Assembly: GCF_964275005.1 (NCBI RefSeq)
Contig: NC_092686.1
Location: 18,738,547 to 18,802,546 of the forward strand
Reading direction: 5' to 3'
DNA: 64,000 nucleotides
Origin: Diadema setosum
Taxonomy: Eukaryota > Echinodermata > Echinoidea > Diadematoida > Diadematidae
The notes under the pieces were generated by a model. The model had not been told where the DNA came from. It ran no database searches and saw only the letters and a list, made by a program, of their open reading frames with translations. The position numbers and the translations under genes are program-made. Below, piece after piece: positions 12,601 through 24,600 of the stretch (positions within the stretch are counted from its first letter, which is position 1; each line of letters begins with the position of its first letter).

Positions 12601-15600
12601 TACCGACCTTTGGTGTTGTTGTTGTTTTCGATTACAAACCTTCGAAGTACTCAGTAATGAATCGTTTCATTTTATGATAAAACAAACCTTCGGAATAATG
12701 ACCATCATTACATTTTTGTATGATATCTCTTTGATGTCACGGCCAAACTACCGCAGTATACCCAGAAAGGAAAGTGCAACGATGTCCCGAGAAAGTTCTC
12801 GATTGCTTCTCGCGCATCTGCATGCAGTAGGCCTAATACGTGGTCGAGCAGACGGCGAGAAAGCAAAAACACTGCGGGTATAGTAAGTACACGGCGCGCG
12901 TTGTTGCGATGCAGAGACGGCTAATTATTGCAACAGTGAAACAAAGGCCTAAAAGAAATCAGAACCTTCACCATCGGCACCTACTTCTCTTTCATTTATT
13001 ATTTAGGAACTGCCGCAACAAAAGGTATGGAGTTTCTGCATTGTTTCTGTGAGAATATGCCCCTCACAACGTTCACTACATCTCCGTGAAAATGTCGCAT
13101 TTAGTGGCATTTTAGCGGCGCTTTGCGTACCCACCCCCAGAACAGCGCGTATCACTGCCGACAAGCGTGAAGAAATTCCTGGCGAGAACCCTGGTACTAT
13201 AAACCTATAAGGAGAATCATGCATTATGGCAGAGGCATACCAGTCGCCATAGCGACATTTCTAGTTTTTTATGCCTCCGCCACGAAGTGTCGCCGGAGGC
13301 ATTATGTTTTCGGGTTGTCCGTCCGTCTGTCCGTCCGTAATCAATTTTGTGGACAGAGTATCTAATCAATTGTGAGAGGTATCCTTATGAAATTTGGCAT
13401 GTATATATGTATGAGTGGGCAAAGTTGTGCCTATCAACTTTTGGGCACACATACTCAAGGTCAAAGGTCAAAAAGTCAAGGTCAAATGCTCAAAATTTCA
13501 CTATTTCCCCCATATCTATGCAATGCCTGAAGATATTGTCTTGAAACTTAGTGTATACAAGTACTACCCAATTAAGATTGTCTGGTCAGAGTTTCAGGTC
13601 ATGAGGTCTAAGGTCAAAGGTCAAGTGAAAATGTTAAAATTTCACTTTTTTTCCATATCTTGGTAATGGTTCAAGGTATCATCATGGAACATAGTATATA
13701 TATGCATGTACTGACTGGCAGTGATCATGTAGGGAATTTAGGGGTCATGGGTCAAAGGTTACGGGTCAAAGGTCAATATCAACTCATAAAAATGGGTCAA
13801 TCCACGTCAAATCATCCAATTTTCAGAGAAGTTGTCACCCGACCCCCTCCGATTTTCTTAAAAATCGCACCAAATGTTCCCCAGAGTGTCTGACAGAAAT
13901 TTCCAAAATATTTTGCCCAAAGGTCAATTGGTTGCTAAGATACAGCCTCACATAGCAACCGATGTGCATTCCAAAATATTAGTTAAAAGAAAATTAGGCA
14001 TTTTTGATTGACTGTTGTAGCGTGGATTTTTATGCAAAAGTGTTCATTGTCTGGAAATTGAGAGAACTTCATAGTCTTAGCAAGAAAAACTGACTGTGAC
14101 GCAAAATTGACTTTTCGTCAACGTGCACGTGGTCACCGAAAATGATGTTAAATGTCAATTTCAAACATTTAATGCATTTTTAGAGGCTAATATCTTCCAC
14201 ATTTCATCACCTTAGGTTCTGAAATATTATACTGTGGAAGGCTTTGACTTGCTCAGTAATTTTGAAAAAAATGTCAGCGCATTCGTGCCCACTGTTTTTA
14301 CGGAGAGCGCTCTCAAAGTTGACAAAAATATAAAAAATGTGCCAAATTCAAAGTCACGAATCACCCTTCGTCCCACCTAGGAATGGCATCAATTTTGGTG
14401 TATTGATAGACATTTACTTATTAATTATGTTTTCCAAGGGTTACCAAAGAAATTTTGCTCCCGAAATGTTCAATGGCAAATTTACCCCACTGAAAATGGT
14501 CGTAAATGGCCAAATCCCCATGTAATATCACATATTGGGGTAAGAGGACATTTCAAATGTCCACGCTTTCACGATGAAAAGCCCTAGCCCTGTGATATTT
14601 GCAGTAGGGATAGTCTGTTAGTAATAATACCACAAAACACTTTTATTGCATAATAATGACCTTGAAATTTAATCCAAAATTTGATAAAAACAATAAATCA
14701 CTCCACTTTCCTCATTGCAATGCATGTACGTATTTTGAAAGACTTTTCACAGAGCAATATTTCAAGAATTATGAAAGCTGACAGCCTATCATATTCAGGT
14801 TTTAAACTATTTGTGTTCTTTCAGATTTAGTGTCAATTTGATCATGAATGTTATACCCTTGACGTTGAATTGCTTCTAAAAATAGCTGTAAATTTGTTAA
14901 CTACAAATTACACACACGACAGGTGTTTTATGGCATGATATACTTATATACTTATTTATTAGGCGTTTTCACATCAGCCCGATATAAATCCAACCTCGAA
15001 ATATTTTCCGCGATTGCGAATTAGAGCGCTATTTCATCTCTTATTCACATCAGCCCGAAGAGGGGGTAGCCCGAATAGTTAAAGGGGAAGTCCGGACGGT
15101 TATCAGCCGTTTCCTGTGTAAAGAACAATATTTCATGAACCTATTGCCCTTTTCCCGACTAGAAAAGACCATCAGATACATTTACTATGATTTAAAAAAA
15201 AAATAAGGTAATTCTTCATGTTCGAATCCGTCGCGAGCAGCCCTTCGTACTATCTGTCCCAGGATGCATTGCGCGTGACGTATCAGGCGCAGTTTCCTCA
15301 GCTGAGAGCACCGTGAGCGAAGCCCAGCTACGCATTGATCTCCCATTGCACTGCTGACTGCGGCGCGGTATCTGCATGCCTGCCTAGGTGTGCCTTGTTG
15401 GCGCTACTGCAGGAGACCGTACACCGATTTAGGAGTACTGTTGCCAAATGCTGTATTCCTTTATTCAGATTATCTTTGGTATATATCTATATAATATCCG
15501 TCAAAAATTAATGTAAAATAGTCGCAATGCTATAACATTTTCATTTAATTGCAATATTTATGTATTGTAATACTGCCGCACTTATTAGTGTCCACCCCAT

Positions 15601-18600
15601 CATTTACAATCCATTGGCTATTGTTGCCATCAGAGTGATCAGGCTGCTCAGGCATACATTTACGTCTGCTGCTGCCAAATGCTATCACAATCTGCGATCG
15701 TTTTTTTTCAACTTCTGAGTGTGAACAATCTGAAATCAGTCTGTCAATTTCAGAATTATTGCCTCTCTTGTTGTCCGAGAACAGTATGTCTGACGGTGGT
15801 AAATTACGACAGTATACATGTAAACTGCGGAAGAAACGGAAAACGGAAATGGTAAATGGTCTTCTTCTGGCCATCGCCCAGTTTATTAGAACACCCAAAC
15901 ACTTGACACATCGGCATTTTTTAAGTGAAGCAATAGATGATGCCACGTGCATCCGCTGCGTGGCCGGAACCACGCGGTACGCTACCGCTTCCTCGGCCCG
16001 TATCGCCTTTGCTCAAACAGGGCTCCCCGAGCCAGCTGACGCTCCAAACAAAAAGCAATGTGGGGCTAATACATCACGCCGTCACGTGATCTTTCTCGCC
16101 GGCGTACAGAAATCGAACAGTTCTGATTCAAAATTAGTGATGCTAAAAAATCGATTGTGACGAGTTGGGAGGGTATTTTTTCTGTGAAACTTAGTCATTA
16201 TGGTCCTTGATTTATGTAGATTTTGGTGAAATTTATTCAAAATCGTCCGGACTTCTCCTTTAAAAATTTTAAAATAGCTAATTCGACAGCCGAGTATGTG
16301 CAAACAGCATCAGTAATGTGTGTGCCCTCTCAAAAATTCCTCATGATTTGTGTGCAGTTTGCCTCGGTCGATCGGGTCACACACGCTTGGCATGATGGGA
16401 TTCATCGCGCTAATTTCTCGAGTCGTTTTCACATTATCAAATAGCGCGCTACTATCCCGCTATTTCAGAAATTTCCCGAGTTGGACTCGAGAAATTTTCT
16501 CGATCAGAGCGATACAACTAGCGCGTTAATTTGTGTTCACATTATCAAATAGCGCGCTATTTCGCTATCGGGAAAATTTCCCAAGTCAGAAAATAGCGCG
16601 CTATTTCGAAACATCGGGCTGATGTGAAAATGCCTATTGATTCTTTCACAAACACAAATGCTTTTGATGGTGTAAATGTTACACTGGAATTAATCTATAC
16701 GTGCTTGCAAGATATGTTACAATTAATAGAGGTGGGCTATAGAGGGTGACATTTTCAAAACATGCTCCTCACACCTTAGTTTGATGACTTTGTGCCTACT
16801 GACACCATTTTTGAAAAAAGAACGAAAAAAAAAAAGCGAAATCCAGGGTGCCCCGGCTGAAATCGTTAAAAATCAAAGATGGCCGCTGTTTCAGCTTAAA
16901 AAACACATTTTTGGCTATAACTCGGCTATTTTTTGGTCAATTGTGATGGTTTTGGTGTCTAACCCCATATTTATATCCCAAGAAGTTCAAATTCGGAGAT
17001 CTAGTTAATACGATAGCTCTGGAAAATTATATCGTGTGCATTCTGCGCATAAGATGTTGAAACAAACCTAAGCACTCTCTTGCTTCTCATCATGCTACAG
17101 TTTCTTCAGATTTATGCTTGCACCCATTTTAAAGAGTTTCTGCAGGAAATAATGAAAAAAGATCAGGTTTGTTTTGAAGATTCCTATCCCCTTAACTAAA
17201 ATGCATACCTGATAATCACATTTAAACATAACTTGCATTGGAAATGTTTGTTCAACCTCTGTGTTTATTAGGCAGAGTACCCAATAAAGAGATGTCTGAT
17301 AATGGGGAGACCACTGTGAGAGCTTTTCCCGGATTTGTGAAATTCTAACAAGGGGAAGACTTTTGAATGATTAAATATCAGTAATGTAATTTCTGAGCAA
17401 TTGATCACACTCAAATCATTCTTTTGCTTTTGAATTCTGTGAAATTCCCAGGTACAGTTGATATTGGTATCTGATAGCCACATGCAGTTTCAGTGAATAT
17501 TGCAGGGAATATTGTATGGATGCATCTTTTATAAAATTACCAGCCACTTCCATGTCTCTTTGTAGGAGTGGTGAAAAAAAAAAAAAGGATAAAGAGAGAG
17601 GGAGAGATAAACGGAAGTTTACATCTGTGCCCATTGTCCATTGTTGTCCCCGCCGAACGAGTTCGAGCAGGGGACTATGAAATGGGCTCCGTACGGGTGT
17701 GTGTCCGTGTGTCCGTCCGTCTGTCCGTCCGTCTGTGCATCCATGTGTGATCAAAATGTTCAATTTGCTACTTCTCTGTCATTTATGAGCCAATTTTGAT
17801 TCTGTTTGCTTTATATGATAGTACTACATGGGAGCTTTGAAACTTCTACACAAAATTTCAGTTGTGACCTTTGACCTTGACCTTTGACCTATATTGTACA
17901 TTTTGCTTCAAAATGCTACTCCGCCATTTCTAACCCGATTTCGATTCCGTTTGCTTTATGTGATGGCACTAAGTGAGGGCTTCAAAACTTCTACACAGAA
18001 TTTTGACCTTTGACCTCTTTGACCTTTGACCTTGATTTTTGACCTATATTGTACATTGGCTACAAAATGCTACTCCTTCGCCATTTCTAACCCGATTTCG
18101 ATTCCGTTTGCTTTATGTGATGGCACTAGGTGAGGGCTTCAAAACTTCTACACAGAATTTTGACCTTTGACTTCTTTGACCTTTGACCTTGATTTTTTGA
18201 CCTACACTGTATATTGTGCATTTTGCTACAAAATGCTACTCCTTCGCCATTTCTAACCCGATTTCGATTCCGTTTGCTTTATGTAATGGCACTAGGTGAG
18301 GGCTTCAAAACTTCTACACAGAATTTTAACCTTTGACTTCTTTGACCTTGATTTTTGACCTGCATTGTACATTTTGCTACAAAATGCTACTCCTTTGCCA
18401 TTTCTGACCCAATTTCACTTCCGTTTGCTTTATGTGATGGCACTAGGTGAGGGCTTCAAAACTTCTACACAGAATTTTGACCCTTGACTTCTTTGACCTT
18501 TGACCTTGATTTTTGACCTATATTGTACATTGGCTACAAAATGCTACTCCTTTGCCATTTCTAACCCGATTTCGATTCTGTTTTCTTTATGTGATGGCAC

Positions 18601-21600
18601 TAGGTGAGGGCTTCAAAACTTCTACACAGAATTTTGACTTTTGACTTCTTTGACCTTTGACCTTGATTTTTGACCTATATTGTACATTGGCTACAAAATG
18701 CTACTCCTTCGCCATTTCTAACCCGATTTTGATTCCATTTGCTTTTTGTGATGGCACTACATGAGATGTAGGTGAGGGCTTCAAAACTTCTACACAGAAT
18801 TTTGACCTTTGACTTCTTTGACCTTTGACCTTGATTTTTTACCGATATTGTACATTTTGCTACTAAATGCTACTTCCGGCGGGGACATATTTTACGCACC
18901 GCGTAATTTCTACTTTTCCTTGTTCAAAAATGTTACCAGCCACCAATCCCAATCAATTCATAGTATTTGAACTTACATGTATTTCAGCTGAACATTTGCA
19001 GTGCAGTAAATGAGTAGTATGTGATTTTTATTGAAAAGTGCATCTGGCAATGTCTGTGACAATAAAGTTAATGTGTAGCCAAAGTGGCTTTGTAACATTG
19101 TGGAGAAATGTTTCTGTAAAAGTGAATAGTTTTGCTTGAGTAATTTTTCGCGCTCGGCCGGGTAAGATGAGTTTTGCATGTTTTTAATTCTGCAGAATCA
19201 AGACATGAACTACTGGAACATACATGTGTGCTTTTATTTTCGCGTTGGTTTCTGGTTGTGCAGTGCATTGCGGTGCAGTGCATTGCGTACGTAACGCGTT
19301 GGCGATAACCGGAAGTTAAGCTGACTGCATAAAAGTCAGGATGTTGATTGCGCAATGCATTCTGGGACAATATTTTGCTATATATGCGATATGGAGAATT
19401 CAGAACGTTTGAACGGATTGTCCGATTTTCCTCAAACTCTCAATGATGTGCTCTACTAATATTGCTGCATTCACTCAACCCACATGTCTATGAAGGTGAA
19501 CTTGTCCTTTAAAGTGAAAACAAAGTTCTGGTAAGGGCCTGAGAACCCATCTGGCACCATTTCATATTTGCTTGCAATATATCGAAAGAGTCTACAAAGA
19601 AACTTACCTGGCTGACGCGGTTTGCCGGAATGATGAGTCGTTTTGGAGTATTTTGAGAAAAATAATAAAAGTCGGTAGGCCGACTTTTATTCCAGAAGGC
19701 TCCAGACTAACTCGGTCTCAGGGAAAACTCGACCCTATTTCAGACAATTTACACACAGTTCGTGATCGCCATGTTCATCAGTACTCTATACTACGGGTAT
19801 CCGGACCAAACGAGGCCTTGATGAGCAGACAGGAAAGTGCGTGCTAATCCTGTACAAAACAAATGGACAGCGCGCGGTCCTCAAGCCTATATAGTATACG
19901 CACATCACCTCAGTTGCTGAGACGCGCGGTCTTTGAAATTTTTGTTGTTGTTTATCAAGTGCCTTTGATTGTTTTTAGAGGTGCTTGAGAGGCGCACACT
20001 AATTTTGCATGCGCGCCAAAGAGGTTTTTGATGCGCGCGTTGTAACAACTTGGACCATTACTGCGAGTAGCCAGAACGCTACAATGTAGTTTATACAGGC
20101 CGTCGCGCTCCCATATGCATAGTACAACGCTGTACAATCCAGAGGGACAATCAATACAACTCATCCCGCCGTCAAGCAAAGCGAGGCCGAGTTATCCCCG
20201 AGTCCGAGTTTAGCCTGACCCCGTTCGGGTAAGTTCTGAGACTGAACGTTTTTGGTTAATATTTCCCATTTTCGTCGTTACCCTTCGAATATCTTGTTAT
20301 TCCAGCGCTATTCCGCACATTTCCTAGGCATACGTTCACATTTTGGAGCAAAATTTGACAACTTTTGCAGGCGTACCAGAAGTTTGTTTGGGCTTTAACA
20401 TGGTCTTGTATTTCGCGTGATCATGTTTGTTTGTTTGTTTGTTTGTTGTTGTTTTTTTTTTTTTTGGGGGGGGGGGAGGGCATGACCCAAATGCTGAGAT
20501 GAGACAGATTGTGGTAGTGTTGTACAACATATACTCTGTCTAGTGTCATTGAGACCAATGTAGTTTGATGTGCAAGTTAATGGAAGCTTGCATGGTAATG
20601 ACATCAGCACACGGTCTTCTTCAATGTGTGTGTGTGTATTTGTGTGATTGCTCCTGATATCTTGGAAGTAGGAAATTTTGAAATTCTTTGACTTACTGTA
20701 GGTCAAGATTTGTACGAAACTTCAGCCATTGTTTGTCAGAATTTACTCTTTAAAGTCAATTTGAATATATTGTGGAATGCACTTTAACATGACTTGAATT
20801 GGCTGAGAGCTAAGAAAAAGTCATTAAATTTGTGTGTAATGCACTTGTATCTCATTACAGACCTAAGCGGACCCTCTACAGCAAGAAGTATGGAGTTGAT
20901 CTTATTCGGTTTACTCACGCTCAGAACACTGTTATCTACACATCAAACAAGGTTGATGACACCATTCGATATTTGTCACTCCATGACAACAAGTACCTGA
21001 GATACTTTCCTGGGCACACTAAAAAGTAAGTGCAAACTGTTCCCTTGATATACAAGATATGAGAAAAGTGGTGTAAGCATCCATACTTATTAGCATACAG
21101 AAGTTCAAATGTGAAAAAATGAACTTCATATCAATAATGACATTGGTATGATGTATGTGATATACAGATACAGATGTGTACATATTCCATGAATTGACAT
21201 CGATTAAATCCTACAGATAAGTGAGTAATTGTAATTGAGTTAGAAATAAGAATGTTCTTTCTTAAAATCCTTGATTTTTTTTTTTTTTTTTTGTATAGAG
21301 TTACATGTACATGCAGTGTTATAGTGTACAATGTAATATTGTATCAAATTGAATCTAGTCACATTTGCTTGCACATTTTACTTTGCAACAAAATATGAAA
21401 AACAAAACAAAAAAATTTATGCTGGAGTATTCAAAGAGAATATCAGGCTGAAGAAGACCTTTTTTATGCCTCAGCCACGAAGTGGTGCCGGAGGCATAAT
21501 GTTTTCGGGTTGTCCGTCCGTCCGTCCGTAATGAATTTTGTGGACAGCGCAACTAAAAAACCTTTCGAGGTATCCTACTGAAACTTGGCATGTATGTATA

Positions 21601-24600
21601 TTAGGGGGTGAAGTTGTGCCTATCAACTTTTGGGTGCACATGCTCAAGGTCAAAGGTCAAAAGGTCAAGATCAAATACGTAAAATTTCACTATTTCCACC
21701 ATATCTATGCAATACCTGAAGATATTTTCTTGAAACTTAGTGTATACATGTATTACGCAATTAAGATTCTCTGGTGAAAGTTTGGGGTCATGTGGTCAAA
21801 GGTCAAATGGTCAAGTAAAAATATTAAAATTTCACTTAAATTTTCTCTGTACCTTGGAAATTGTTCAAGGTATCCTCATGGAACATAGTGTATACATGTA
21901 CTGACTGGCAGTGATTATCTAGAGAATTTAGGGTTCATGGGGTCAAAGGTCAGGGGTCAAAGGTCAAGGGCAATACTTCAAAATTTTACTATTTCCCTCA
22001 TATTTATTCAATGCCAGCAGGATTATTATTTTTTTTTACACTTGGTGTATGCATGTATAACCCAATAGAGATTCTCTAGGAAGTTTCTTTTTTTTTTTCT
22101 TCTTTTTTTTTGCCTCAAAGGTCAAAAGGTCAAAGATCAAGTTAAAGTGCTGACCTAACTTTTTCCTTCATATCTCAAAAGTGGCTCAAGTTATCTTGAA
22201 ACTTACTACACTACTATGCATGTTCTGCCTGACAGTGATTATCTTATGAATTTTAGGGTCAAAGGCAAGATGAAAATGGTAACAATTTACTATTCAATAC
22301 AGAAATTGCACTTTTTCTCCATACCTTGAAAATTACTCAATGGGCAATTCCGCAGTTAGGTGGACATGACATGGATAAAAGAAATGTGCCTCTTTATCTT
22401 ACCCTTTGATCTAGGTATCAACTAATGCCATGGATGTTCACCAATCATTAGGGTCTTTCAAATTCAGTAGATTTTATTTTTCGTATTTATTGATTTTGCG
22501 AGATCTAAAACCATCATTTAAAATGTACATGTGGGACTGGGGATGCTGAAATTCACTTAAATGCAAATTACAGTGGGTTCCTTTGAAATTTTTTCCTCAA
22601 AGTTTTGCTAAAGGGTAAAAGATGAATACATTTAAATACTCCAGAAGTCATGTGACATTTTGTCAACAAAAGGGTGAAATGACCTGCGGAATTACTCCGG
22701 ACAAATGTAACGTTACTAACCGTAACGTTACTAACCATGCTTTTGGGGGTCTAGCTAAAAAATTATCGGTCGAACTGCTAAAAAAATTTGCATGAACATT
22801 TGTCATGATGCAATAATTGAAATTAATGCAACACTTTGTTTGAAGTAACTTGAATTTTTGCACACTTTTTGTTACAAGACATTGATTTTTTTGTCATGTC
22901 CTTTTTTCGTAACGTTACTAACCAGCCCTTTAAGTTGCTATAGCTTTTCTAATATTTCTTGGATTGTGTTCATTCTTTTCTGTATCATAAACCTGGGAAG
23001 GATGAACATGTTTTTGACATAATTTTGACTTGAAATGAATAAATGGTAATTTAGTGGTAAAAACAAATATCTAAATTTGTTCAAATGTAACGTTACTAAC
23101 CGCGGAATTGCCCCAATGCATAAACTTATGAATGGGTCAAAGTCAAGATAAAGTCCTAAAATTCCCAAATACATGCTCTCTTATTCAGATAATTAGACCT
23201 AGGTCTAATTATTTTGCCAGTTTTGTGAAAATGTAATCACACATTGTCCACATGTACTATAGACCTATTAGGAGAATCAAGCATTATGGCGGAGGCATAC
23301 CAGTCGCCATAGCGACATTTCTATTTTTTTTTTTTTTGTTAAAGCACTACGTATGGCAATGAAATATCTTTATCATTGTTATGATTCCTGTGAAGAGAAA
23401 TCCAAGGAATAGTTTATGGCATTTATGGAATTTAGCAGCTATGATATTGATTCTGCGGGCAACTTTTTTTGTGTGTCTTTTTTAATTGTAGCATATTTTT
23501 GATATTTATCGCTTCTAAATTATCAGGTATACTGTATTGTATGAGGTTCTCACTTCAGAACAAAGAGTTTAGTGACAGTGCAAGTACAAACAACCTGTAC
23601 TATATCATCTCTTTGCTTTGACACCGCTGGCAGCAGTCAAGGGCAGTGGGGGAAAGAAACAAAAGAATTCAAGTGTTTTCTCTTCATATTGTCTGCCTCA
23701 GACCAGGGAGGTGTTGCAGATGGAGTGGCAACCCTTTGTAATCCATGCAAACACATGTTTGGATTCTAAAGCATAAATAATTGGATGTCTAATATTCCTG
23801 TATTACATGCATTGAAGTCGTACTGATGGTCATAATTATTTTAATGCTGTAAAACACTGGAAATATTTTGCCAAATTCATTGAGATTTATAAAGTGATTA
23901 GCTCTGATGGTGGAATTTAGTAGTGTTTTGGATGGATATAATGATGCCCAGGTACTGTAAAACATGATATATTCGCAGCATGAATTTTTTGGGAATTGGA
24001 GCCGACAGCCTTTTTTGCGGCATGAAATTTTTGCAAACTGCCACTGGCAATCAATGCATATAGTGTAGACAAGAACTTTCGCGTGCATTTTAATTTCGCG
24101 AATCTCGGCGCTCGCAAAATTCGCAAAATTAAATTGCACATGAACATTCCTCGTTTTACAGTTATCTAAGTCATATAAAAACAATGTATTCACAAGAATG
24201 AAAGCAGAAGTATTACAGGCAAAATCTCTGAAAACATGTCTAGGAAAACAAAATTCCACAAAGTGATGGTATGCTATTAAAGACACTGTACATAGAAGAT
24301 ACACTTCAGTGATAATTGTATGCATTAGATGATCCCTCTTCCCTTAGAAACATCTAAAAGATTCAGTATTACATATTTTCTGTGCTATTCACCTGCCACA
24401 TTTCTTCCTGCATTTCATTCAAAATTGTGGAAGAGGTATATCATAGAAAATGTACCAGGTAGTCGCCTATCTTTGGGATGACAATGTCTTCACTGTTACA
24501 CCATTAATAGGTAAAAGGGTGAATGTTGTGTGCACTCAACAAGCGACATTGTAGAATGGATTTTTCTTAAAATTTTGTGTAAAGGTGAACTAGGTGGGAG

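Larger units (their letters stand above)
9981..13193. mobile_element. Non-autonomous hAT-like element, CAGGG(A/T)TCTCGCCAG ends
   Basis: The left end CAGGGATCTCGCCAG and right end CTGGCGAGAACCCTG are inverted with one mismatch. GTACTAT is repeated directly outside (9974-9980 and 13194-13200), close to the 8-bp duplication expected of hAT. The word GCCGACAAG recurs near the left end (10003-10110) and once near the right (13157), as transposase-binding subterminal repeats do. No transposase was recognised. The interior holds a family B piece and a ~200-bp tandem array. Confidence 0.7.
6877..13264 (+). repeat. Family A element, copy 1, split by three nested insertions
   Basis: Family A starts TATGCCTCYGC, continues with GTCCGTCCGTC and many AGGTCAAAGGTCA words, and ends GGAGGCATACCAGTCGCC then ATAGCGACATTTCTA. 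In this copy the family sequence occupies about 6877-7108, 8189-8885, 9865-9980 and 13194-13264. The gaps are elements at 7109-8188, 8886-9864 and 9981-13193. The copy at 21465-23323 lacks these insertions and shows the original order. No protein is encoded. Confidence 0.75.
13796..17250. other. Unclassified repeat-like intron sequence around a nested insertion
   Basis: The parts outside 14962-16634 (13796-14960 and 16637-17250) start with GGTCAATCCACGTCAAATCA. They contain no recognisable protein, inverted ends or tandem structure. I suspect an old interspersed repeat split by the inserted element, but I cannot define its borders. Confidence 0.3.

Noticed and set aside
15220-15229. GTTCGAATCC, resembling a tRNA B box
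   Set aside because: No matching A box, anticodon stem or acceptor stem could be found around it.
15545-16160. Opposed open frames of 142 and 133 residues inside the TTAA element
   Set aside because: They overlap on opposite strands, match no family I know and could be chance in GC-balanced sequence; kept only as a remark under the element.
23789-24325. A 178-residue - strand open frame
   Set aside because: It overlaps the inverted-repeat element at 23953-24164 and flanking intron, with no family resemblance; judged chance.
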